Part shown: positions 51,829-62,174 of the stretch, in pieces
Position numbering within the stretch: position 1 is the stretch's first letter
How the letters are laid out: the number at the start of each line of letters is the position of its first letter
Assembly: GCA_035578905.1 (NCBI GenBank)
Contig: JAQJVL010000057.1
Span: forward strand, 930,001-994,000
Source of the DNA: Stictocephala bisonia
Taxonomy: Eukaryota; Arthropoda; Insecta; Hemiptera; Membracidae
Length of the DNA stretch: 64,000 bases
Reading direction: 5' to 3'
Position numbers and translations under genes: made by a program
Notes under the pieces: model-generated
Told to the model about the DNA's origin: nothing
Database searches by the model: none
Seen by the model: the letters and a program-made list of their open reading frames with translations, nothing else

Positions 51829-52704
51829 ACATGAAAAGGGTTGTTTGTTGACTTATCAAACAAAATGGACCAAGCAAAAGTACACCCCGCCAATAGTGGT
51901 GCTACGTGGGTTAATATTGTTACTGTAATGAATGGTTAAGGCCAAGGTAGAGTTAGTAATGGGCTGCTGTAAATGGTCAATTAGGCCCTAAACAATATAA
52001 AACTGGTACAGTCAAATCGCACCCCAAATGTTACAGTAAACATGTGAAGTAGAGTAATTCCAACAATATGTCTGTGATAGTTGACGTTGAATACGGTGTT
52101 AACGAGCCGTGGAAGTGTTATACAATATGGGGCCGGTCTAATAACTTTTATTTTTAGAATTTGGTAACACAATCGGTGCAGAATATGTTGCTAACGACCA
52201 CAAATATCATATGACTGTTTTATTTGGCTTCTGTTTGTTTATATATAAATGAAAGTTGTCAAAGTAGTATTTAAACTGTAATTTATTTATTTTTTTAAAC
52301 AACATTGTTCCGTATTTCAGACAGGAAGTGGTTTTAAAATTACTTCCCCAATAGGTAAATTTGAATTTTAAAATGTTGTGTCTTATTCGACTGCTTTCGT
52401 ATCTTTAGATCGACAGTTAACTCTGTGTAAAGTAAAAGATAAATATATACATTACATATAATTAATGACGGCTACATTCCTTTATACCACAGGGTTTATG
52501 GAACTACTCAAATAGTCGATAACTACTTACAAAACATATAGAGAATAACTTTAAAGTATTCATCACTTCAGTAATATAAAATTTTTATTTTGTGTGGCCT
52601 TACAGTCACAATTTCACCATAATCGTTTTAAGTCCTTGCGTACGTTAAAATTATATTGTCCAGTAAAAAGAGGTACAAGAATTATAAGTTGTTTGTAATT
52701 GACA
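51829..52704. other. Unique region
   Basis: AT-rich, with a less biased stretch at 51830-52190. No frame over 63 codons; no recognised element. Confidence 0.5.
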
Positions 52705-52870
52705 TATCCGTGGGCAATCGTCGGAGCAGCCCAGTGATCGAGGCTTCGAGCTGATAAATGCAACTTCCAAGATTCGAATCCCAAACTGAGCTTATGATTG
52801 CTTTTACAGTCTTTGATTAAAGTTAACGCACAGTACTACGGCCCATATGAACAGACAAGTGAAGTTTTTA
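52705..52870 (+). mobile_element. tRNA-like SINE head
   Basis: AGCCCAGTGATCGAGGC (from 52728) matches an A box of Ser/Leu-tRNA type, and GATTCGAATCC (52771-52781) matches the B box, at a natural spacing. It does not fold as a complete tRNA with CCA-ready ends, and AT-rich sequence follows, so an old SINE or tRNA pseudogene is the best reading. It belongs to a different family from the element at 2220-2510. Confidence 0.5.
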
Positions 52871-53385
52871 ATTTAAAAATGTAAATAAAGAACTTATTGG
52901 AAATCCCGATGCATAAGTGATTCTGTAAATAAATTCCAAAAATAGTATGATTTATGGAAAAAACTGAATCCACCTAGAAACTCTTTGTAGTTTCCCCTTA
53001 GATAGACTTTTGCAGGTTGAATTAATTGCTAAATAAATATTTTACTGTAGGAAAGTAATTTTAACTTGAATTATCCAATGAGTTTAAAAAAAAATAAAAA
53101 ATGAATTTGTACATAAAAGTTCAAAACATCCTCCAAATTCAGCATGAAAGGAAATTTATGCGTAACGTTAACTGGACCAGGAGATTAGTAAAATAGACAG
53201 ATACTCCTCTGTACTAAATTAGTAAATGCTTAGCCTTTCCTTCAAATGTCATTTTTTTAGCATTATAATTTTCAAATAGGTATAATTTTTAATTTTCTCT
53301 CGGTTACGCACAACAGCATTTGTCAATAATTATTGTAAATAAGCTTAGTAGTGTGTAATAATATGGATTAAATTGGATCTAATGC
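52871..53385. other. AT-rich unique spacer
   Basis: Nothing recognisable. Confidence 0.5.
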
Positions 53386-53530
53386 AATTTTAATTTTAGC
53401 AATTATCTGCGATTGTTATGATCAAATTACTCTCAATTAGAACCGGATGATGCCAATTAGCCTTGCGTTATTTTTGTGCTCCTGATAGTAACATTTTAAT
53501 TACTGCTTGCTAATTGAAATACAACAATGT
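53386..53530. other. Candidate conserved non-coding element
   Basis: A compact stretch rich in AATTAG/CAATTA cores (TCTCAATTAGAACCGG, GATGCCAATTAGCC, TTGCTAATTGAAAT) with no frame. The spacing of homeodomain-type sites suggests an enhancer, but this rests on motif density alone. Confidence 0.3.
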
Positions 53531-53754
53531 GTCTTTACGTTTTCCATTCGAGTTTCTACCGATAAAGTAGTACTATATCCAAATGTGTACAAACATAAAT
53601 TAAAATAAAGTAATTCTATATAAAAGTTGGTTTAGCATGTTGAAGACCGATGTAGTAGTTATGAAAAGGTTCTCTGTTTAGTTCTAGATTGTTTATTTTA
53701 TTTTGATAAAGAAAAGGCGTTATTAATAACTGTGATGATCGCTAATCTATAGTC

Positions 53755-54048
53755 CACCCTTACACGTACAGTGGTGAGGACCCTCACATCCACCCTTACA
53801 CGTACAGTGGTGAGGACTCTCCCACCCATACACGTACAGTGGTGAGGACTCTCCCACCCATACACGTACAGTGATGAGGACTCTCCCACCCATACACGTA
53901 CAGTGGTGAGGACCCTCACATCCACTCTTACACGTACAGTGGTGAGGACCCTCACACCCACCCTTACACGTACAGTGGTGAGGACTCCCCCACCCATACA
54001 CGTATATTGATTGGTAAAGACTCTCCCATCCACCCATATATGTACAGT
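53755..54048. repeat. 32-36-bp minisatellite
   Basis: About nine copies built on ACACGTACAGTGGTGAGGAC followed by (C/T)CTC and CACCCA or CATCCACC. Long (36 bp, ...CCCTCACATCCACCCTT) and short (32-33 bp, ...TCTCCCACCCAT) forms are mixed. Minus-strand frames over it are artefacts. Confidence 0.93.
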
Positions 54049-54345
54049 GGAGTTAAAATTGGCATAATTCAATTGTAAAAAATGTTCCTTTTGTTAACAA
54101 ATATTCAACATTTCGTTAACATATTCAAGCTTTAACAACAAATTAAAAATTTTTTTGATAATTCGATAAATTAATTTATCAAATATTATATTTGTTCTTA
54201 CTTTTTCATGTTACTCAGTGGAAGCTATATTAGAAATAAATGGAAACTGTGTATAATATGATCATATTTCAGAACATTGATGAATATGTACTGAATATCA
54301 TTGGCCTCGGCGAGTAGAAGAGAAACAGCACTCAGAAGGACCGAA
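54049..54345. other. AT-rich spacer
   Basis: No feature recognised. Confidence 0.5.
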
Positions 54346-54620
54346 TGGAGAGGTGAAATATGGTGCAGCGAGATCGTCCAGCGGCAGAAACAGTGGGAAT
54401 AAATCACAGCGAGGTATCGAGTATGAATCATCGGAATGTGAGTCCGCACCGCACGGCGGTGACTTCACACGGGGCGCATTTCCATTAACAAAACCTGACG
54501 ATGGTCAAAACGTGGACACTGTGATCTTCCAGCATTGGGATGTTAAGATGAAACCGACCGGTTTTAATCGCACGGCCTGGTTAACCTTTGCGTTTTCCAG
54601 GTGATAGGGAACTATGTTGA
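54346..54620. other. GC-rich island upstream of the signal-peptide exon
   Basis: A 275-bp GC-richer block containing CCGCACCGCACGGCGGTGAC, GACGATGGTCAAAACGTGGA and a terminal TTTGCGTTTTCCAGGTGATA, which has the look of an acceptor. An 83-codon plus-strand frame spans it without a known domain. Given the exon 240 bp downstream, it may be promoter or 5' leader DNA of the same gene. Confidence 0.3.
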
Positions 54621-54859
54621 ACATTCTAAATTATCTAGTCGATAAAGGTAGTGAAATATCGTCGATAATCTTTCTGCCCGAGCCAAGGACGATATACCGA
54701 TAACGCCGTGGAGAGAGTGTCACTTCAGGATGAGTACCCTAGCTGTAAGAGAGAGGTAGTGAGATTATCTGTAAGGTAAAAAGTTTAAGTCACTTCCACT
54801 AACAGGGTTTTCTCTGTTCCCTCTTTCCCGCCCGATTTCCCTGGCCCCTACCAAAATAG

Positions 54860-54968
54860 GTGGAAGACGACAAGGAGGGGAGACGCAACATGCTGATGCA
54901 CGGTTGCCAACTTGCTGGCCCTGTTTGTCTGCTGATGCTTCTGGCAACGTCGCAAGTCCTCGCTAGTG
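54860..54968 (+). CDS. Signal-peptide first coding exon of a secreted or membrane protein
   Basis: The ATG at 54890 sits in an insect-like context (CGCAACATG). It encodes 26 residues plus one base: MLMHGCQ, then LAGPVCLLMLLATSQVLAS, a textbook signal peptide (short n-region, Leu-rich core, small residues at the cleavage site). The frame runs into GTAAGT at 54969-54974, a consensus donor leaving phase 1. Upstream, a long pyrimidine-rich tract ends in AAAATAG at 54859, so the exon may start at 54860 with a non-coding exon before it; otherwise the leader extends further left. The mature protein is on a later exon that I cannot identify in the remaining 9 kb, so the product is unknown. Coding part: 54890-54968. 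Confidence 0.6.
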
Positions 54969-55630
54969 GTAAGTCATTTATGATCAGTTTAAATTTAAGT
55001 GTTTCCAACTCCAGCGTAATTGCAACAGGTTCCTGATATACCTTCTCGGAAGATTTATAAACACTTGTGAAGGTTTTTGAACAGTGATATAATTATAAGA
55101 GATGTGAGAATTTTCTAATACGTTTGAAAAAGGATAATAGGCCTAAATGTTGTAGAAAATTAATTTGTTTTTCTATCAATTTACCATATAATGGTGGTCG
55201 AAATTACTGTAATTTATTAATATTAATAACAGTTTAAACAATAACAAACAATACTGTAGATTTAAAAAAAAAAAAAAAACTGAAGACAAATACCGAAATT
55301 CGTACAAAATTTTTAAATATTAAACCTCTTGAATAATAGCTATAATGGAGCTGTAAATCTAGGACCACATTTCAATAATTAATTACTGTTCTCTCGATAT
55401 AAAAAACGTATATAAAAAAAACTGTATATAATTACACAATATATTTTTGTATTCGATAATATGTATTTTAGTAGTACAATTTGTCAAATGTACTAAACGA
55501 ACTTTCGTCTCTGTGGCGTCTCACATTGTTAAACAGGATAAATGCGTATTTGCTACAACAATTAGTACGTTCACAATTTTTAAATTAAATAAAATATGAA
55601 GAAATTACATTCTATTTGAATTTCATTAGG
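54969..55630. other. AT-rich region, probable start of intron 1
   Basis: Starts with the donor GTAAGT. AT-rich, with a 19-A run near 55263-55280. No exon is recognisable. Confidence 0.45.
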
Positions 55631-55860
55631 ACACCTAAAAGCTTCTACACATAGGAACGTTGTGGTTTCAGCCACAAGCAGTAAGGAATTCATATAAATC
55701 GACAGAGAAGGTTGTCGGCTGTTTGTTGCAGTTGGGCTGGTGGCTTTGTCGCTTGAAGAATGGCGTACCTCTCGAACACACTGGGACCTTTCTTCTTTCT
55801 TCAGAGGTTGCGTGCTGGCTTTTCCTCAGATTTGACGCGTTTTCCGACCTTTAATTTTTA
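55631..55860. other. GC-richer island of unknown role
   Basis: A mixed-composition block with a 64-codon frame and an acceptor-like TGTTTGTTGCAG at about 55718-55729. Spliced to the signal-peptide exon it would read about 34 residues before a stop, with no known motif, so it is not accepted as exon 2. It may be regulatory. Confidence 0.25.
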
Positions 55861-57039
55861 AGTATTCTCGACCTTATTGGTGATTTAAATCTTATGTTTT
55901 GTGTTTCTTGTGTCTTATCTATTTTTAAAATTATTTCTTCGACTGTTGACTGAAATAATTAAGTAAAATATTTTTCTTCTAAAGTAACAAGTTAAATCAC
56001 AGTTACGTACAGTGATTCGCTTCTATCAAATCCTCGTTTTAATAATTTAAATTTTGTTCGTAGTAATATATTATTTAACTTTTATCTTTTCGATGCCGAT
56101 TATACACCACTATGTTTAGCTTTTTTCCTGCATTATTGTTTTAAATAAGTGGGTAAAGCAAACGTATAATATTGTCTGAAAGAATTTAATGTCTTTATTG
56201 CACTCGCAGAATGATCGAAATAATAATGCATTTTGAGGAGACTAGAGAGAGGTTGATTTGACCAGAAAATATTAGAAGACACAGTAAAAGTTTTAAAATA
56301 TTTGTATTACTTTAGTATTTAGGAGTTACAACGATATAGTGTTTTTTTGTATATGGAAGTATTTTATGCTGTCGTTTAACCAGTCTCTACCGAGTAACTA
56401 TGAAAGTCATGTATTTTTACACGCTTGTATTTACATGTCGGTGTATTCGTTGTATTGCTTGGATAATAACACTACTTGAGTGGAAAACTGCTAGCTTGGT
56501 AGGCCCGTGTAACTCCACCAAGCTAACCCAAATGCTATAATACAATTTCTGAATGCCTTTGGGTCCCACTTTAGATCGATAGTTTCGTGAAATAGTAACT
56601 AAATGACACTTATTTTAAGTAACGCGGGTACAATTATTATAAATGCACGAACTCAACTAGACAGGAATTGTAAAAACCGTTGGATGATTTAATAGCGACG
56701 AAATTATATTAGGTTTTTGAAAAAACTCCGTATAACGTACTAAAGCGTTCTTACTTCAACCGGTTTGAATGACAAATAACAATTATTTAGTTTTGTTATC
56801 ATAGTTGGCATCTTTATATGATTGCTAAACTCTACTCTAATGACGTTCAACGTGAGAAAATTCTTTTACGAATCAAAACTATAGAATTGCTAAAGATCTT
56901 TATAAATTTTGATTTTTTAAATTTATTTCAATATCTTTAGTAAGAATAACTATACATTTCAATTTTTGTATAGTTTTTAATTTTTACAACATTTGTTTTT
57001 TTAATAGTTTTAAATTGATAAATTTAAATTGAAAGTAAT
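55861..57039. other. AT-rich unique region
   Basis: No gene, RNA or clear repeat. A slightly GC-richer patch near 56480-56580 holds GCTAGCTTGGTAGGCC and CCACCAAGCTAACC, a short imperfect inverted repeat. Confidence 0.45.
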
Positions 57040-57469
57040 GTATCGTAACTATAAGTTTTATAAGAATTACAACAAGACCGAGTAAATAATTTTACAGAAA
57101 CTAGAAGCCAAGAAAACAATGTTTCGGGAATTGATAGGAAATTTTTTTCATCGAGAAGTTAAAATTATAAAACTTATAGAAAACATTCTATCAATCAATT
57201 ATTTAAATATAAATGTGATACATGGGCAGTTTTTTAGTAATAACGTTGTAAATTGGATGTGCAGTGAAAAATAATTAAATGTCCGTTACTTTTTTGTTTT
57301 TTAACTAGGATAAAAATTATGAAACTTGTAATAAAATTTAAAAATGCTTATTTCCTAACGAACAAATGAAACGGAAAAACAATGTTGTGATTAGATTTTT
57401 CGTAGGCTTCTCAGTTCCATAGAAAACCTTCAAACTCGAATTCACATAAACTGCACCGATAGTAGATCC
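57040..57469. mobile_element. Diverged single-arm relative of the 20.3-kb fold-back element
   Basis: It aligns with the centre and right arm of the 20331-23704 element: GAATTACAACAAGACC, AGAAGCCAAGAAAACAATGT, an inner tract, then AGAAAACCTTCAAACTCGAA and the end CACCGATAGTAGA (compare CGCCGACAGTAGG). Between inner and outer parts it has one single-copy stretch where the other copy has the 103-bp array. The left arm is missing or unrecognisable. It shows the pre-expansion structure of the family. Confidence 0.65.
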
Positions 57470-57955
57470 GATATTTCAAGATAATACCAAATATACGGTT
57501 TAACATGTTTTAATTCAAAGTTTATGAGAGATATTTGCAAAATGTATAAAACAAAGCATGCGAGTCAATTGAATTTAAATTGTTTCAGACTACTCTCTAG
57601 TTATTAGATTGATTAGGAAAATCTCGTGTTTTGCACGGAGGACCTCAATAGCCCTTCTCCCTAAGGAAGTCATATACCTCCCCTTCCCCACCCCCCACCC
57701 CCCGGGAGAGAGGGATCTTCAAATATATTTCTCTCGTCCATTACATTGTCCATTTTAATTTTTATTGTTTTATTTTAATTTATGAAATTAGTTGTTTCAC
57801 TCAACTTGCATGTGTGAGTAGAGTTGGTAGAATACTTAATAGGTGTAATTAAAAATATTACAATGATAAACGGAATATTCCGGTATGTCGAATGGTTCTT
57901 CGAAAAATTAATATTTTTATTCATATTCATAACGTCCAAATTACGTTTAAATAAA
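57470..57955. other. Unique spacer with a C-rich tract
   Basis: A CCCCTTCCCCACCCCCCACC run at about 57678-57702 stands out. The 63-codon minus-strand frame at 57775-57966 has no motif. Confidence 0.45.
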
Positions 57956-57957
57956 GA

Positions 57958-58200
57958 AATTGTCACACTAAGGGAGGAATCTATCCGTATTTAATTAGGT
58001 AAATTGTCACACTAAGGGAGTAATATATGTATATTTAATTAGGTAAATTGTCACACTAAGGGAGTAATATACGTGTATTTAATTAGGTAAATTGTCACAC
58101 TAAGGGAGTAATATACGTGTATTTAATTAGGTAAATTGTCACACTAAGGGAGAAATATACGTATATTTAATTAGGTAAATTGTCACACGAAGGGAGGCAT
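57958..58200. repeat. 44-bp tandem array
   Basis: Five to six copies with a 44-bp period containing AATTGTCACACTAAGGGAG, then TATTTAATTAGGTA. Outer copies differ from the inner ones (GAGGAATCTATCCG at the left; CGAAGGGAGGCATC at the right), as expected when unequal exchange homogenises the middle. Confidence 0.95.
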
Positions 58201-59327
58201 CTACTTGTCTTTAAAACAAAATGCCGTTTTATACTATCCAGTACTAGAATGTGATTAGTTATGGTGTTAATTTGACTTTTGTAAGGGCTTTATCGTTGAC
58301 TTTAATTACTTATAATATGGCATATAAGAAAAGAACTCGTAGTTATAATTTTGATTTGCTTTTCATAGTAAATTATAATCTATAATTTGAATTATAAATA
58401 TGTCACTTTATTTTATGAATAGCTAAACAGTTCTGATAATTGAGTTTATTTGATGAATACGTGAAACGAAATTACACTTTACAAAGTACTTTAATTTAAA
58501 AATAAAATGTAAATATTTATTTGATATTAAATTCGCACTATTTGCATTTGGGAAATGAAATTGTGCGAGGATTACGAAAGCAATAAAATTAGTTTTTTAT
58601 TTTATATCATGACTTTTCCAAACACAAATAAACAGTTTGACCATTAAAATGTTATTTATTTTGTAGGCTACTATTTATTCCCTATGTAGTTTAAAGCGTA
58701 TTTGCTCTAGAGACGTTTACATTAGTCGTAAAATTTGTTAGTTCTTCTGTTAGAGACATTATTTATAACATGGGTTTGTGGGTAAAACTGAAATATTAGT
58801 TAAAGAAGCTCCGGCCGTCATCCGGTGTCAACTCTTTTTACCCAGTGTAATCCGTCGGGTGTAAAAAGTACTCAATTATAAAAGCTGATTTTTCTCGAGA
58901 GGATTAAATTAGATTTTGTTTTCAGACTCGATTATTCGATTTCCTTTTAGTCACTAAAGTGAGTTTATGACAGAAGCCATTTTAATATTTAAATACGGTA
59001 ATATTTTAGTTTCTCGTATTTTCCTAATAATGAGTTCTATTTCGTAAGTTCGCTTATGTTGACAGAGAAATAATTTCAATTACATGCAATAATTATATTT
59101 ATAATCGATAGTTTTATTTTCGCTTTAGTCAGTGTAACTGGTTTTAACGAAACTTATTTTTAAATGTGTATCCTTAAAATGAAGTTTTTTTTAATTAGAC
59201 GTAATATTTCACCTTATTATTACTAATTAAAACTATAATAAGGATATATTTAAAAAGTAAGCTGCTAACAGTAAAATTATTTATTGATATATTGGGAAAG
59301 TTAACGGTTTAATATTGATTAAAATGT
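58201..59327. other. AT-rich unique region
   Basis: No gene recognised. A patch at 58800-58870 (CTCCGGCCGTCATCCGGTGT) is GC-richer. Confidence 0.5.
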
Positions 59328-59797
59328 AATGATCCGTTTATATATTTTTGACACTGTCGTGGCTGTAATGATCCGTTTATATATTTTTGACACTGTCGTG
59401 GCTGTAATGATCCGTTTATATATTTTTGACACTGTCGTGGCTGTAATGATCCGTTTGTATATTTTTGACACTGTCGTGGCTGTAATGATCCGTTTATATA
59501 TTTTTGACACTGTCGTGGCTGTAATGATCCGTTTGTATATTTTTGACACTGTCGTGGCTGTAATGATCCGTTTATATATTTTTGACACTGTCGTGGCTGT
59601 AATGATCCGTTTGTATATTTTTGACACTGTCGTGGCTGTAATGATCCGTTTATATATTTTTGACACTGTCGTGGCTGTAATGATCCGTTTATATATTTTT
59701 GACACTGTCGTGGCTGTAATGATCAGTTTGTATATTTTTGACACTGTCGTGGCTGTAATGATCCGTTTATATATTTTTGACACTGTCGTGGCTGTAA
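59328..59797. repeat. Second, unrelated 39-bp array
   Basis: Twelve copies of a 39-bp unit containing GATCCGTTTATATATTTTTG then ACACTGTCGTGGCTGTA. The only common variant, TTTATAT versus TTTGTAT, alternates through copies four to nine, suggesting a 78-bp dimer repeat; copy eleven has AGTTTG. Because the unit is 13 codons, both strands carry open frames of over 150 codons (repeats of MIRLYIFDTVVAV and TVSKIYKRIITAT). With no start context, no flanking exon and near-identical copies, these are not considered genes. Confidence 0.96.
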
Positions 59798-60545
59798 ATA
59801 TGCTGTTTCAAGGGATAATGCGCTGTTGAAACAGGATCTAAACTGGTATTTAAATTGCTTGTGTATTATTTATTCATCAAAACTGTCATTTATTTATTAT
59901 TTTTGTTTCATAACGAAAAAAATAATAAATAAAGAAATAATAGTTAATAAACAAAATGTCTACCCGGTGGTCAGTAAAGTACTTGATTATTAACGGCAAG
60001 TTTATATGTTTGTTTTGTAAATTTATGTAAACTGATAGCCGTCTATTAAAAGCTGAATGTAGCTCTAAAAATGTATAATAATCTATAAATAAATCTATGT
60101 ATTGATAGTAGGCTATAACGCATTTTTATAACATTATGACACTTGTTGTGTTGATTTGGAACTTAGGCGTTAGTGTTTTTTTTTTTTTTTCTGTATAAAA
60201 GCAACAAACAGATAATGAAATCCACATATTACTTGCATTATGACAATATTCTCACTAAAAATATAATAGTTTAAAATTTAACGGTGGTCGAATTGTGAAC
60301 AATTTTATGAAAATAAATTAAGTATTTTTTTATATGTGATAGTTGTCAGAGATAAGCCCATAATAATACATATTCATAGTTAGTTAAACGTTACTCTGCA
60401 GTAATGTAAAGGATTAGACTCGTCTATGAACAAAAAATATATTTCTGCACTTTGCAATAATACATTTACAAAACATTTTAATGCAAATTTGTTTTCCATT
60501 GATTATCTTCGCAGAAATTTAAGAGATAAAGGCATTGTTTAATTC
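59798..60545. other. AT-rich unique region
   Basis: No feature supported; a run of about 18 T near 60176-60192 only. Confidence 0.5.
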
Positions 60546-60870
60546 AATTACAGCATTTAACTCTGTCCATGCTTAGATTGGTACCACCACCAAACCAAGC
60601 ACACAAACGTTAGGGTAGGTTTCCTCACGTTAGGAGACGTAAACCCTAACGTACGAGTGGCGAGAAGGGGGGGGGGGAAAGCTCAACAAGTAGACTGGGT
60701 GTCTGGTGTATAAGTGTGCTTGAATGGTGGTTTTACCCGTGAATATAAGGGGCATAAACGTCACTGGGTTGTTTACATGGAGAGCCTTTCGCCTCGTCCA
60801 GTTCCGAGTTCGTCACACATGGCACGTGAACATTCATTTCTACACATTCGACTTTTGAAAAGTATTCTAT
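60546..60870. other. GC-richer island with a stem-loop
   Basis: Contains a stem-forming pair ACGTTAGGGT (60607) and ACCCTAACGT (60643), a G run near 60666-60677 and E-box-like CACGTG near 60823. It may be a regulatory island. No reading frame is visible. Confidence 0.28.
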
Positions 60871-62170
60871 GACTACCGCCATTTGGATTTTATTCTCCAC
60901 GTGGCAAATGTGAAATAAATAAAGATTATAGTCTGATTTACCAACGTAAAATGTTCAACTACTTTTTTGTATAGAACATTAGAGATCATATTTTTATTTA
61001 AAGCCTGATTAAAAACAATACAAATAACTGTTCTAATTTATGTGTTTTAATAAACAAAAATCACTCATTGAACATTTAATCTCACGTCGCTCTATCCACA
61101 CCTATCCTGTACAGCTTGTCAACATTTGAAATACACATTTTTTTAATGTAAGCGTGATAGGTCTGTGAGTATAAAATTGGGCGTCTGCTAATGCTAAATG
61201 GTAGCCCAACTTAGAAAGAGAGCGTTAACTGTCACCGGTGGTCAACTCACACAATGATTTGGAGACAGAACGACAGACGACCGACCGGTCTACGGAGTTC
61301 CAAAATCAACACAAGACAGATGGTCGGAGATTCGAATAAGTTCTTGCTTAGTAAAATGAATCCCTTTTAACATTTTAATTAAAAATCAAATTTGGTTTCA
61401 TATTATGATTGGGCTTATGTGCTGCAAATGAATTGAAATGGCTTAAAACATTAACTTTAGAATAAGTAAGTCATATAATACGATCGTAAAAGATAGTAGG
61501 CCTACAGTGTTTCTATCTTGCACACAATATAGGTCATAATGAATAATTTCCGTCTATTTAAAATTTTTATCACGAAAAATTATAACTTGAATAAACTTAA
61601 ACTAGTATTTCACAGTTATTTAGCAAAATAAAAAGGTTCGTTATTTTCCCGCGGTCACAGGCTAGTAATGTACAAAGAGGTTGTAATATGAAGTAAACAA
61701 ATGTTATGAAAACCTCTTTGCATCAATGGTAGAGTTTAAAGCATTTTACTTTATAAATTTAGGTAAATTGGATCGCACGTGGTGGTTGAGGTTAAGTAAG
61801 CGAAGCCCGAGGGCCACAGAAGCCCTGGGAGTGGCTGTCTTTACAGAGGGGGGATCACACTAACGCTCTTTCATCACAGTTGACGGTCTTCCACTCACGT
61901 CTAGCAAGACACGATGGTAGGGCTACAGGCTGTGTCCAGAACCATGTCTAAATCGTATTATTGTTGAGGTAAATATTGATTAGAAGGAAGAGAAAGATGT
62001 GAGACTTCAGTACAACACGTCTTGTACTTGTGTTTGACAAGACCTCAGGAGTTAAGGTTTGTTCAGTAAAACCTTATTATTTTTTTTTAATAACGCCTTC
62101 ATATATTGATAGGTTTAGAGGTGGTGGAGTATCAGTCAAAATCCAAATATACCTTATCATCTTAACATTA
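60871..62170. other. Mixed unique region
   Basis: A GC-richer stretch at 61215-61335 (GACGACCGACCGGTCTACGG, palindromic GACCGGTC) and another at 61770-61945. Neither has an open frame or splice pair good enough to call an exon. Confidence 0.45.
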
Positions 62171-62174
62171 TTTT

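Noticed and set aside
50363..51893. Repeated minus-strand Cys-Gln-Arg-Leu-Pro-Tyr-Ile-Ser peptides as a neuropeptide precursor
   Set aside because: Frames are shuffled by unit-length changes, there is no signal peptide, and dibasic cleavage sites are absent. It is a satellite.
55718..55830. Exon 2 for the signal-peptide gene
   Set aside because: The acceptor is reasonable and the phase fits, but the frame ends after about 34 residues with no recognisable secreted-peptide features or cleavage sites.
59319..59829. 154- and 166-codon frames on both strands of the 39-bp array
   Set aside because: Array artefact: nearly identical units, multiple-of-three period and no exon context.
60600..60655. 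Telomere-type TTAGG repeats
   Set aside because: Only scattered GTTAGGG/CGTTAGG words inside an imperfect stem-loop; no tandem TTAGG run.
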